Origin: an uncultured Clostridia bacterium
Lineage (GTDB): Bacteria > Bacillota > Clostridia > Christensenellales > Aristaeellaceae
NCBI GenBank assembly: GCA_934643535.1
Contig: CAKUCE010000033.1
Coordinates: forward strand, 1-16,898
DNA length: 16,898 nucleotides
Reading direction: 5' to 3'
This document shows, piece after piece, positions 7,411 through 13,681 of the stretch. The notes under the pieces were generated by a model that was not told where the DNA came from, ran no database searches, and saw nothing but the letters and a program-made list of their open reading frames with translations. Both the position numbers and the translations under genes were made by a program. How positions within the stretch are numbered: position 1 is the first letter of the stretch; each line of letters starts with the position of its first letter.

Positions 7411-8190
7411 ATGAGTCAATCCTGGCTGATCGCGTCCGGCAAGGGCGGCGTGGGAAAATCCATGGTGACGGCGGCGCTGGGCGTGGCGCTGGCCCGCAAG
7501 AGTATGCACTGCTGCTGCGTGGACGCGGATCTGGGCCTGCGGGATCTGGACATGGTGCTGGGGCTGCAAAGCCGGGTGGTGTACGACATGATGGACGTGG
7601 TGCGCCACGACTGCAAGATGCGCTCCGCGCTGGTCAGCCATACCCGGTATGAAAACCTTTCCCTGCTGCCCGCGTCCCAAAGCGCCCGGGCCAAGGATCT
7701 GGATGCGGAGGAATTCAGCCGGATCATCCGCAAGCTGAAAAAGCGCTACGGCTATATTCTCACCGACGCGCCTGCCGGCGTGGATCGGGGCCTGTGCAAT
7801 CTGGTGCCTGCCAGCGACCACTGCATTCTGGTGGTCACGCCGGACGACGTGGCCATCCGGGACGCGGAACGGGTACTGGCCGTGCTGGAGGCGGAGGGCA
7901 AGGGACGGCCCATGCTGATCGTGAACCGGGTGGTGGAAAAGCTGGTGGCACGAAACGAAATGTACAGCCCTCAGACGGTTGCCAGTACGCTGGATATTCC
8001 CCTGCTGGGCTATATTCCCGAGGACCCCAGGATTACCGAATGCCTGTGCCGTCACGAGAGCTTTATGGAGATGGATTGCCCGGCCAGCCGGGCGATCGAA
8101 CGCATCTGCCTGCGCTTTTTAGGCGAATATGTGCCCATGCCCTCGCCCCGGCTGCGTCACGGCTGGTTCCGCCGTTCGCCGCATTATTGA
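7411..8190 (+). CDS. minD: Septum site-determining ATPase MinD
   Basis: MinD is a membrane-bound ParA/MinD-family ATPase that recruits the FtsZ inhibitor MinC to block polar division. The 259-residue protein has the deviant Walker A box GKGGVGKS (10-17, with signature Lys11 and catalytic Lys16), the VDADLGLRDLD switch region (about 38-48) and the DAPAGVD Walker B-like region. Stretches such as RVVYDMMDV and LLPASQ are typical of MinD itself rather than ParA or FlhG. The frame stays open upstream into the PBP2 gene, but the ATG at 7411 has AAGGAAGG before it and starts right at the domain. The C-terminus ends in RLRHGWFRR plus four residues after a Pro-rich turn, unlike the usual amphipathic membrane helix, so membrane targeting may be altered. 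No minC or minE is adjacent. Confidence 0.93.
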   Translation: MSQSWLIASGKGGVGKSMVTAALGVALARKSMHCCCVDADLGLRDLDMVLGLQSRVVYDMMDVVRHDCKMRSALVSHTRYENLSLLPASQSARAKDLDAEEFSRIIRKLKKRYGYILTDAPAGVDRGLCNLVPASDHCILVVTPDDVAIRDAERVLAVLEAEGKGRPMLIVNRVVEKLVARNEMYSPQTVASTLDIPLLGYIPEDPRITECLCRHESFMEMDCPASRAIERICLRFLGEYVPMPSPRLRHGWFRRSPHY

Positions 8191-8199
8191 CTTTTGGCT

Positions 8200-8227
8200 G
8201 CTTTTTCCATGAACGTATGGAAAAAGC
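8200..8227. repeat. Perfect 11-bp inverted repeat between minD and rodA
   Basis: GCTTTTTCCAT (8200-8210) and ATGGAAAAAGC (8217-8227) are exact inverted copies around a 6-base loop, in the 64-base gap between minD and rodA. No T-run follows on either strand, so it is not a standard terminator. It ends 5 bases before the rodA ribosome binding region (8233-8243). It could be a processing or stability hairpin or an operator. Confidence 0.55.
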
Positions 8228-8254
8228 CGTTGGAAAGGATGTGGTTTTTCTCTC

Positions 8255-9457
8255 ATGATGATCAACGAGTCCCGGCGCTCCCGGGCCCATTTCGACCTGC
8301 CGCTGGTGCTGCTGGTCTTCGGGCTGGCGGCATTCGGGGTGCTGGCGGTTTCCGTCGCCACGTTTTCCACCTCCTCCGCGGAGGAGGATACCCTGCTGAA
8401 CTACATCGTGGCTTCCTATTACGGCCTGCGGCAGTCCATCTTTTTCCTGATCTCGCCGGTCATTATCGGCGTAATTACCTACTTCCCCTATGAGTTTATC
8501 CGGCGGCGCTCGTCGCTGTTCTATTTCGTTGCCTGTACCCTGCTGCTCATTACGCTGGTATCCAATCAGGCGCAGGGCGTGAAGGCGTGGACCGACCTGA
8601 TCTGGGGCTATACCATTCAGCCTTCGGAATTTGTCAAACTGGCCTGTATTATTGTCCTCGCCAAATATCTGGAAACCAACACCGAACCCATGAGCGACCT
8701 GAAGGGCACCGCCCGGCTGATCCTGCTGATGGCGATCCCGTGGGGCCTGACGCTGTTGCAGGGCGAAATGGGCTCCGTGCTGGTCATGATCTTCGTTTTC
8801 GGCGTGATGATGTTTTTCGGCGGCATCCGCATCCGCACACTGTTGGGCATCGGAGCGGTCGGCGTGATCGCCATTGCGCTGCTCTACGGCATTACCATGG
8901 CTTCCGGCGCGGACAACTACCGTCTGACCCGTATCCTGAGCTTCCTGAGCCCCGAGCTGGTGGACGAAAGCGCTACTTATCAGGTCACCCAGTCCAAGAT
9001 CGCCATCGGCTCCGGCGGGCTGAAGGGCGTAGGCATGTTCGTGCAGGGCAGCTTCAGCCAGCTGGACTATGTGCCTGAGGACTGGACGGACTTTATTTTT
9101 TCCACCATCGGCGAGGCATGGGGCTTTGCAGGCTGCGCGGCGGTGGTCCTCGTCTACCTGCTCATCATTCTGCGCATGATGTATCTGGCCCGCTATACCG
9201 CCGACCGCTTCGGCCAGATGGTGATTCTGGGCGTTATGGCCATGCTTCTGTTCCACGTGTTTGAAAACGTGGGCATGACCACGGGACGGATGCCCGTTAC
9301 GGGCATTCCGCTGCCCTTCCTCAGCTACGGGGGCAGCAATCTGGTCACCAACATGGGCGGTATCGGACTGGTGCTGAATGTGGTCAAGAACCGAAGCGTC
9401 ACCGTTATGCCGGGGTTGGCGCCCCAGACCCGCATCCGGGGCAAATATACCAAATGA
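8255..9457 (+). CDS. rodA: SEDS peptidoglycan glycosyltransferase RodA
   Basis: RodA polymerises lipid II into glycan strands during cell elongation and works as a pair with PBP2. The 400-residue protein is very hydrophobic, with about ten membrane segments. It carries the SEDS landmarks: QPSEFVKLA (about 122-130, Glu125), the extracellular loop VPEDWTDFIF (273-282) with Asp279 at the position of the catalytic Asp (Asp262 in E. coli RodA), and GIPLPFLSYGGS near the C-terminus. Either of two adjacent ATGs (8255, 8258) could start it; an AAAGGATGTGG sequence lies upstream at slightly long spacing. Position with mreBCD and PBP2 argues for RodA rather than the divisional FtsW. It lies 64 bases after minD and 20 before the PAP2 gene. 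Confidence 0.93.
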   Translation: MMINESRRSRAHFDLPLVLLVFGLAAFGVLAVSVATFSTSSAEEDTLLNYIVASYYGLRQSIFFLISPVIIGVITYFPYEFIRRRSSLFYFVACTLLLITLVSNQAQGVKAWTDLIWGYTIQPSEFVKLACIIVLAKYLETNTEPMSDLKGTARLILLMAIPWGLTLLQGEMGSVLVMIFVFGVMMFFGGIRIRTLLGIGAVGVIAIALLYGITMASGADNYRLTRILSFLSPELVDESATYQVTQSKIAIGSGGLKGVGMFVQGSFSQLDYVPEDWTDFIFSTIGEAWGFAGCAAVVLVYLLIILRMMYLARYTADRFGQMVILGVMAMLLFHVFENVGMTTGRMPVTGIPLPFLSYGGSNLVTNMGGIGLVLNVVKNRSVTVMPGLAPQTRIRGKYTK

Positions 9458-9477
9458 CCTGAAAAGGTGGGGGAACG

Positions 9478-10452
9478 ATGGACCTGTCCTATCTGCTGTG
9501 GCTGCAGGGACTGCGGGAAAGCCTTTCCGGCGCGCTGGACGGTTTCTTCCTGCTGGTGAGCCAGCTGGGCCGGGCGGAGCTGCCCATGGCGGCGACGCTG
9601 ATCGTGTACTGGTGTTTCAGCCGGGAGCTGGGCCAGCGGCTGCTTTTCACCCTGAACGGCAGCGACCTTCTCAACAACGTGCTGAAGCTCAGCTTCTGCG
9701 TCTACCGTCCGTGGGTGCGGGAACCGGCGCTCCATCCCGTGGAGAAAGCCCTTTCCACCGCCACGGGATATTCCTTCCCCAGCGGCCATTCCAGCAAGGC
9801 GGGCGCATTCTTCGGCAGTCTGGGCATTGCCGGAAGAAAACGCCGCTGGGTCCCCTGGGCCTGCGGCGCGGTGATTTTGCTGGTGCTGATCTCCCGGAAT
9901 TATCTGGGCGTTCATACGCTGCAGGACGTGCTGGCAGGCGCGGCGGTGGGGCTTTTTTGCGCGTTCCTGCTGCCCTGCCTGCTGCGCCGGGCGGACGAAG
10001 GGCACAACCGGGATCTCCTGATAGGGGGCATCGGCGCGGCCCTTTGCGGCCTGTTCATCTGGTATGTGCTGGCGAAGAGCTATCCGGCCGACCGGGCCGC
10101 CGACGGCTCTCTGCTGGTAGACCCGGTGAAAATGCAGAAGGACTTCTTCCTGTCGGCGGGCGCTGTGCTGGGAATGCTGGCAGGCTGGCTGCTGGAGCGC
10201 CGGAAGGTGCGCTTCACCACGGACTGCGGCTGGGGCGCGAAGCTGCTGCGGCTGCTTTCCGGTCTGCTGATCGGTTTTGTGGGCTTCTATACGCTCCTGC
10301 GTCACTGGCTGCAGGGCTTGATGGGCACTAATTGGGGCGCGATGCTGGGCGTGGCGCTGGCGATGTTCTATTTGGTCGGCCTGCATCCGATGCTGTTCAC
10401 ATGGGCTGAAAAAAAGCTCCGGCTCGGAACGTCCGCCGAAGCAAAGGCCTGA
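9478..10452 (+). CDS. PAP2-family membrane phosphatase
   Basis: PAP2 enzymes remove phosphate from lipid phosphates or pyrophosphates at the membrane. All three family motifs are present and complete: K-x6-RP (Lys70 to Arg77-Pro78), PSGH (101-104, His104) and SR-x5-H (Ser139-Arg140, His146). The 324-residue protein has an N-terminal catalytic half and about four further membrane segments after residue 160, longer than the compact BcrC/PgpB types of about 200-250. The ATG at 9478 has AAGGTGGGGG upstream. It follows rodA by 20 bases and precedes an intrinsic terminator, so it is the last gene of the elongasome operon. Recycling of undecaprenyl pyrophosphate is a reasonable inference from context. 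A phosphatidate or sphingoid-phosphate phosphatase role cannot be excluded. Confidence 0.88.
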   Translation: MDLSYLLWLQGLRESLSGALDGFFLLVSQLGRAELPMAATLIVYWCFSRELGQRLLFTLNGSDLLNNVLKLSFCVYRPWVREPALHPVEKALSTATGYSFPSGHSSKAGAFFGSLGIAGRKRRWVPWACGAVILLVLISRNYLGVHTLQDVLAGAAVGLFCAFLLPCLLRRADEGHNRDLLIGGIGAALCGLFIWYVLAKSYPADRAADGSLLVDPVKMQKDFFLSAGAVLGMLAGWLLERRKVRFTTDCGWGAKLLRLLSGLLIGFVGFYTLLRHWLQGLMGTNWGAMLGVALAMFYLVGLHPMLFTWAEKKLRLGTSAEAKA

Positions 10453-10475
10453 CCAGAGGACAGGACTGTACGCAG

Positions 10476-10510
10476 CCGCCCGGGTCGATTCGTTCGATCC
10501 GGGCGGTTTT
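10476..10510 (+). terminator. Intrinsic terminator at the end of the maf-to-PAP2 operon
   Basis: A 13-bp stem with one G-T pair (10476-10488 with 10494-10506) and a 5-base loop is followed directly by TTTT (10507-10510). It begins 23 bases after the PAP2 stop codon. The minus strand lacks a T-run after the stem, so it mainly serves the plus-strand operon, though the convergent patatin gene also ends nearby at 10535. Confidence 0.85.
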
Positions 10511-10534
10511 ATCTGCCGAAAAACAGGCGCTTTT

Positions 10535-11353
10535 TCAGATCACAGCCTTTTTCCCGATGGCGTATCCCTGATCGTATACTCGCTGAAGCACCTCCGGATC
10601 CCGTTCCAGACGTCCCATTTCAATGGGACGCTTTGGGCGGATCACCGTGGCTGCACCGTCCTGCTCCAACCGGCGCAGACGGTCGAGACTTTGGTTGTAG
10701 GCCTCGTGGCGGCAGCGGAGCCGTTGCTGCAGGGCCGGGTATTTTCCGTACCACAGGTCGATGGGCAGGGTGGGCATGGGCCCTTTCCGGTAGGAAGCAT
10801 CCCGGGTCAGGACGACTACCAGCCGGTCATAGCCCAGCGCCTGCATGGCCTCGAAGGGAATGCTGTCCACAATGCCGCCGTCCAGATACAGGCCGTCCCC
10901 GATGGGCACGGGCCGGGAAACGAAAGGCAGGGACGCGGAGGCCCGCAGGGTATCCATCTGCTCAAAGACGTTTTTGATCAGCGGGTATTCCGCAAGGCCG
11001 GTGTCGATACGGGTCACGACGGCGTAAAAGGGAACGCCGGAGGCCTGAAAGCTCTGCTGGTCAAAGGGGTCCAGCCTGGAGGGCACCGTGCCGTAGGCAA
11101 AATCCGGGCTGAAGAGATTGCCGGTTTTCATCAGCGGCCCAAGGCCCATGTAGCGGGGGTCGCGGATGTAGCGTTTGTTATAGCGGAGGACGCGCCCCGG
11201 CTGCCGGGAAAGAAAATTGACCCCGAAAACCGCTCCGGCGGACACGCCGATAACGCCGTCAAAAGAAAGGCCCCGGGCGTAAAAAGCGTCCAGCACCCCG
11301 GCGGTAAACAGCCCCCGCATACCGCCGCCTTCCAGAACCAGTCCTGTTTTCAT
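10535..11353 (-). CDS. Patatin-like phospholipase family protein
   Basis: Patatin-family enzymes are cytoplasmic or membrane-associated lipid acyl hydrolases with a Ser-Asp dyad. The 272-residue protein shows the oxyanion-hole loop GGGMRG (9-14), the nucleophile elbow GVSAG (36-40, Ser38) and the DGG motif with catalytic Asp158 (158-160), in order and intact. The C-terminal part (about 195-272) resembles the extra domain of YjjU-type bacterial patatins. An in-frame ATG lies 39 bases upstream, but the ATG at 11353 has AAGGGAG at 7 bases and starts directly at the conserved fold, so it was chosen. It is transcribed alone, convergent with the PAP2 gene and divergent from the sugar kinase. The true substrate is unknown. 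Confidence 0.9.
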   Translation of the reverse strand: MKTGLVLEGGGMRGLFTAGVLDAFYARGLSFDGVIGVSAGAVFGVNFLSRQPGRVLRYNKRYIRDPRYMGLGPLMKTGNLFSPDFAYGTVPSRLDPFDQQSFQASGVPFYAVVTRIDTGLAEYPLIKNVFEQMDTLRASASLPFVSRPVPIGDGLYLDGGIVDSIPFEAMQALGYDRLVVVLTRDASYRKGPMPTLPIDLWYGKYPALQQRLRCRHEAYNQSLDRLRRLEQDGAATVIRPKRPIEMGRLERDPEVLQRVYDQGYAIGKKAVI

Positions 11354-11379
11354 TCGAATGCTCCCTTCCGCGCAGTTAA

Positions 11380-11409
11380 GGCAATACCGCACAAATGAGC
11401 GGCATTGCC
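11380..11409. repeat. Imperfect 11-bp palindrome in the patatin leader
   Basis: GGCAATACCGC (11380-11390) and GCGGCATTGCC (11399-11409) are inverted copies with one mismatch (a G-U pair in the minus-strand RNA) around an 8-base loop. It lies between the patatin promoter and its ribosome binding site. No T-run follows. It may be a leader hairpin, an operator, or one copy of a dispersed palindromic repeat. Confidence 0.5.
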
Positions 11410-11427
11410 CTAAAACGGGCGCGCCTT

Positions 11428-11456
11428 ATTATACACCCGAATGGGCCGGGAACCAA
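11428..11456 (-). promoter_or_regulatory. Sigma-A type promoter of the patatin gene
   Basis: On the minus strand TTGGTT (11456-11451) and a perfect TATAAT (11433-11428) are 17 bases apart. Transcription would start near 11421, giving a leader of about 68 bases that contains the palindrome at 11380-11409. Confidence 0.72.
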
Positions 11457-11517
11457 CCGCCGGGCGGGCTGCCCGCAGCCGTCTTTTTCGGCCTGATCCT
11501 CCGAAAAAGCCCCGCCC

Positions 11518-11546
11518 TTGTGACCGAAGCCGTTTCATGCTATAAT
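11518..11546 (+). promoter_or_regulatory. Sigma-A type promoter of the sugar-kinase operon
   Basis: TTGTGA (11518-11523) and a perfect TATAAT (11541-11546) are 17 bases apart, and TGC precedes the -10 box, giving the extended -10 form. Transcription would start near 11553, about 100 bases before the kinase ATG. Confidence 0.78.
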
Positions 11547-11654
11547 ACATTGGAAAACCGCACGGCGGCGATCATTGTGGAATATCATCCTTACGGAATG
11601 GATTCAGGCGCGGGAGAGCGCCGATTTCTGATGAATCAGGAGTGGAGAAGCATC

Positions 11655-12767
11655 ATGGACTATTCCAGCGAACAGCTGCGCGCCCTGGCCCGGGAATTCT
11701 GCCCCGCCGGGATCGCCAAAGACCCTGTTCCCCTTGGCAACGGCCATATCAACGATACCTTCCTGTTTGAAGCCGAAGGGCGGAGCCATGTGCTGCAGCG
11801 CATCAACCGCAACGTGTTCCGGGAGCCGGAAAAGGTGATGGAAAACTTCCAGCGGGTCACGGAGCATATCCGCCGGAGGGTGGCCCTGGAGGGCGGCGAC
11901 CCGGAAAAGGAGACCCTGCGGCTGAATCTGGCCCGGGACGGCCGGCCCTATACCTTTGATGAAAACGGCGACCTGTGGCGCAGCTACGCCTTTGTGAAGG
12001 ATACCGTGACCTACGAGCGGACGGATGATCCGGCAATGTTCCGGGAGGCGGGCCGCTGCTTCGGACGGTTCCACGATCTGCTGGACGATTTCGACGCTTC
12101 GCTTCTGTACGAAACGATCCCTTATTTTCATCATGAGCCGCGGCGCTGGCAGGATTTCCTGCGGGCCATTGAGGAAAATCGTTCCGGCCATCTTCAGGCG
12201 GCGCAAAAGGAAGTGGACAGCTTCCTGACCTTTGCCGCCCTTCCGCCGGTTTTGCAGGAGGAGCTGGAAGCGGGCGTGCTGCCCCTGCGGGTCACGCACA
12301 ACGATACCAAGCTCAACAACGTCCTGATGGATGAAAAGACCGGCCGTGCCCTGTGCGTCATTGATCTGGACACGGTGATGCCCGGATTGGCGGCCTACGA
12401 CTTCGGCGACGCCATTCGCTTCGGGGCCAGCACGGCGCTGGAGGATGAAACGGATCTTGACAAGGTGCATTTCAGCCTGCCCTATTACCGTGCTTTTGCG
12501 GAGGGTTATCTGGAAGCCTTCGGCAGCCGCCTGAACGAGGCCGAGCTTCTGTCCCTGCCCATGGGGGCCAAGCTGATGACGTTGGAGGTGGGCATCCGCT
12601 TTCTGGGCGATTATCTCAACGGCGACGTATATTTCAAGGTGGATTACCCCGAACATAATCTGGTCCGCGCCCGCACGCAGCTCAGGCTCCTGCAGGAAAT
12701 GGAAGCTCACTGGCAGGAGATGAACGACATCGTCCGGGAACTGGGAAAGGGGCAGAGAAAAGCATGA
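11655..12767 (+). CDS. NahK-like sugar 1-kinase (APH phosphotransferase fold)
   Basis: The protein belongs to the aminoglycoside phosphotransferase/choline kinase fold and resembles N-acetylhexosamine 1-kinase (NahK), which phosphorylates GlcNAc or GalNAc at C1. The 370-residue length fits NahK (about 360). Visible motifs are an N-terminal GNGHINDTFLF nucleotide-binding region (28-38), the catalytic loop HNDTKLNN (215-222, catalytic Asp217) and the metal-binding DLDT (237-240) followed by PGLAAYDFGD. The ATG at 11655 has GGAG at 7 bases and was preferred; another in-frame ATG at 11631 would add eight residues. The gene overlaps the next one by 4 bases (ATGA), so the two products very likely act together. 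Related APH-fold kinases such as AmgK act on MurNAc; the exact sugar is not shown. Confidence 0.82.
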   Translation: MDYSSEQLRALAREFCPAGIAKDPVPLGNGHINDTFLFEAEGRSHVLQRINRNVFREPEKVMENFQRVTEHIRRRVALEGGDPEKETLRLNLARDGRPYTFDENGDLWRSYAFVKDTVTYERTDDPAMFREAGRCFGRFHDLLDDFDASLLYETIPYFHHEPRRWQDFLRAIEENRSGHLQAAQKEVDSFLTFAALPPVLQEELEAGVLPLRVTHNDTKLNNVLMDEKTGRALCVIDLDTVMPGLAAYDFGDAIRFGASTALEDETDLDKVHFSLPYYRAFAEGYLEAFGSRLNEAELLSLPMGAKLMTLEVGIRFLGDYLNGDVYFKVDYPEHNLVRARTQLRLLQEMEAHWQEMNDIVRELGKGQRKA

Positions 12768-13681
12768 AAAAGCCGATACTGGTCATTATGGCCGCAGGCA
12801 TGGGCAGCCGCTACGGCGGATTGAAGCAGATCGACCCCGTGGGCCGCAGCGGCGAAATCATTCTGGATTATTCCCTTTTTGATGCGAAACGGGCGGGATT
12901 TGAAAAGGCCGTTATCGTCATCAAGCGGGAAAACGAGGCCCTGTTCCGGGAGGTCATCGGCGACCGGGCCAGCCGCCAGATGGAGATTCAGTACGCCTAT
13001 CAGGAAATGGATGATCTGCCGGAGGGCTTTTCCATTCCCGAGGGCCGCAAAAAGCCCTGGGGCACGGGCCACGCGGTGCTGGCCGCCCGGAAGCTGGTGG
13101 ACGCGCCCTTCTGTGCCATCAACGCCGACGATTTTTACGGCGCGGAGGCTTTCCGGCTGGCCTACGATCATCTGACCCATCTGAAGGACGAGGGCGACGT
13201 GGCCATGGTGGGCTATCTGCTCAAGAACACCCTGAGTGAAAACGGCTACGTTTCCCGGGGCATATGCGAAATGGATGAGGCGGGCCGCCTGACCTCCCTG
13301 ACCGAGCGCACCCACATCATCACCAGCGCCGACGGGCCGCTGATGACCGAAGACCTGCACACCTATACCCGGCTGGAGGCGGACACGGTGGTCAGCATGA
13401 ACATGTGGGCTTTCCCGCATTCCATGATGGACGCGCTGGAAAAGGGATTCCCCCTGTTCCTGCGGGAAAAGCTGCCGCAAAACCCCGAAAAAGCCGAGTA
13501 TTTCCTGCCCATGGCGGTGGACGCGGAAATGCAGGCCGGACGGGCCGGCGTCAGCGTCAAAACCACCCATGACAAGTGGTACGGCGTGACCAACCCGGAG
13601 GATAAGCAGGACGTGGTGGACGCGGTGGCCCGTATGGCGGATGCCGGGCTGTATCCTGCTCCCCTTTGGCCGGAGGCATAA
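12764..13681 (+). CDS. NTP-transferase (sugar-1-phosphate nucleotidyltransferase-like)
   Basis: The product is expected to couple a sugar 1-phosphate with UTP or another NTP to give a nucleotide sugar and pyrophosphate. The 305-residue protein starts with the GT-A type nucleotide-binding loop AAGMGSRYGGLKQ (10-22), has the PWGTGHA base-binding stretch (98-104) and the metal-binding NADD (120-123), and ends in a block with THDKWYGVTNPED. It seems closest to the single-domain nucleotidyltransferases found beside NahK-like kinases in gut bacteria, not to the larger GlmU or UGPase. It starts inside the last codons of the kinase gene (4-base overlap) and abuts the VanY gene with no gap, so coupling is strong. 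The nucleotide and sugar specificity are unknown. Confidence 0.85.
   Translation: MKKPILVIMAAGMGSRYGGLKQIDPVGRSGEIILDYSLFDAKRAGFEKAVIVIKRENEALFREVIGDRASRQMEIQYAYQEMDDLPEGFSIPEGRKKPWGTGHAVLAARKLVDAPFCAINADDFYGAEAFRLAYDHLTHLKDEGDVAMVGYLLKNTLSENGYVSRGICEMDEAGRLTSLTERTHIITSADGPLMTEDLHTYTRLEADTVVSMNMWAFPHSMMDALEKGFPLFLREKLPQNPEKAEYFLPMAVDAEMQAGRAGVSVKTTHDKWYGVTNPEDKQDVVDAVARMADAGLYPAPLWPEA

Larger units (their letters stand above)
11354..11654. other. Divergent intergenic region with two promoters and one palindrome
   Basis: About 300 bases separate the patatin and sugar-kinase starts. It holds the patatin leader with an 11-bp inverted repeat (11380-11409), a minus-strand promoter (11428-11456), a plus-strand promoter (11518-11546) and the roughly 100-base kinase leader. 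The two -35 boxes are about 60 bases apart, so shared regulation is possible. No convincing small gene or known riboswitch was seen. Confidence 0.6.

Noticed and set aside
8194..8493. Open frame beginning between minD and rodA in another reading frame
   Set aside because: It overlaps the strongly supported rodA start over most of its length and has no recognisable protein features.
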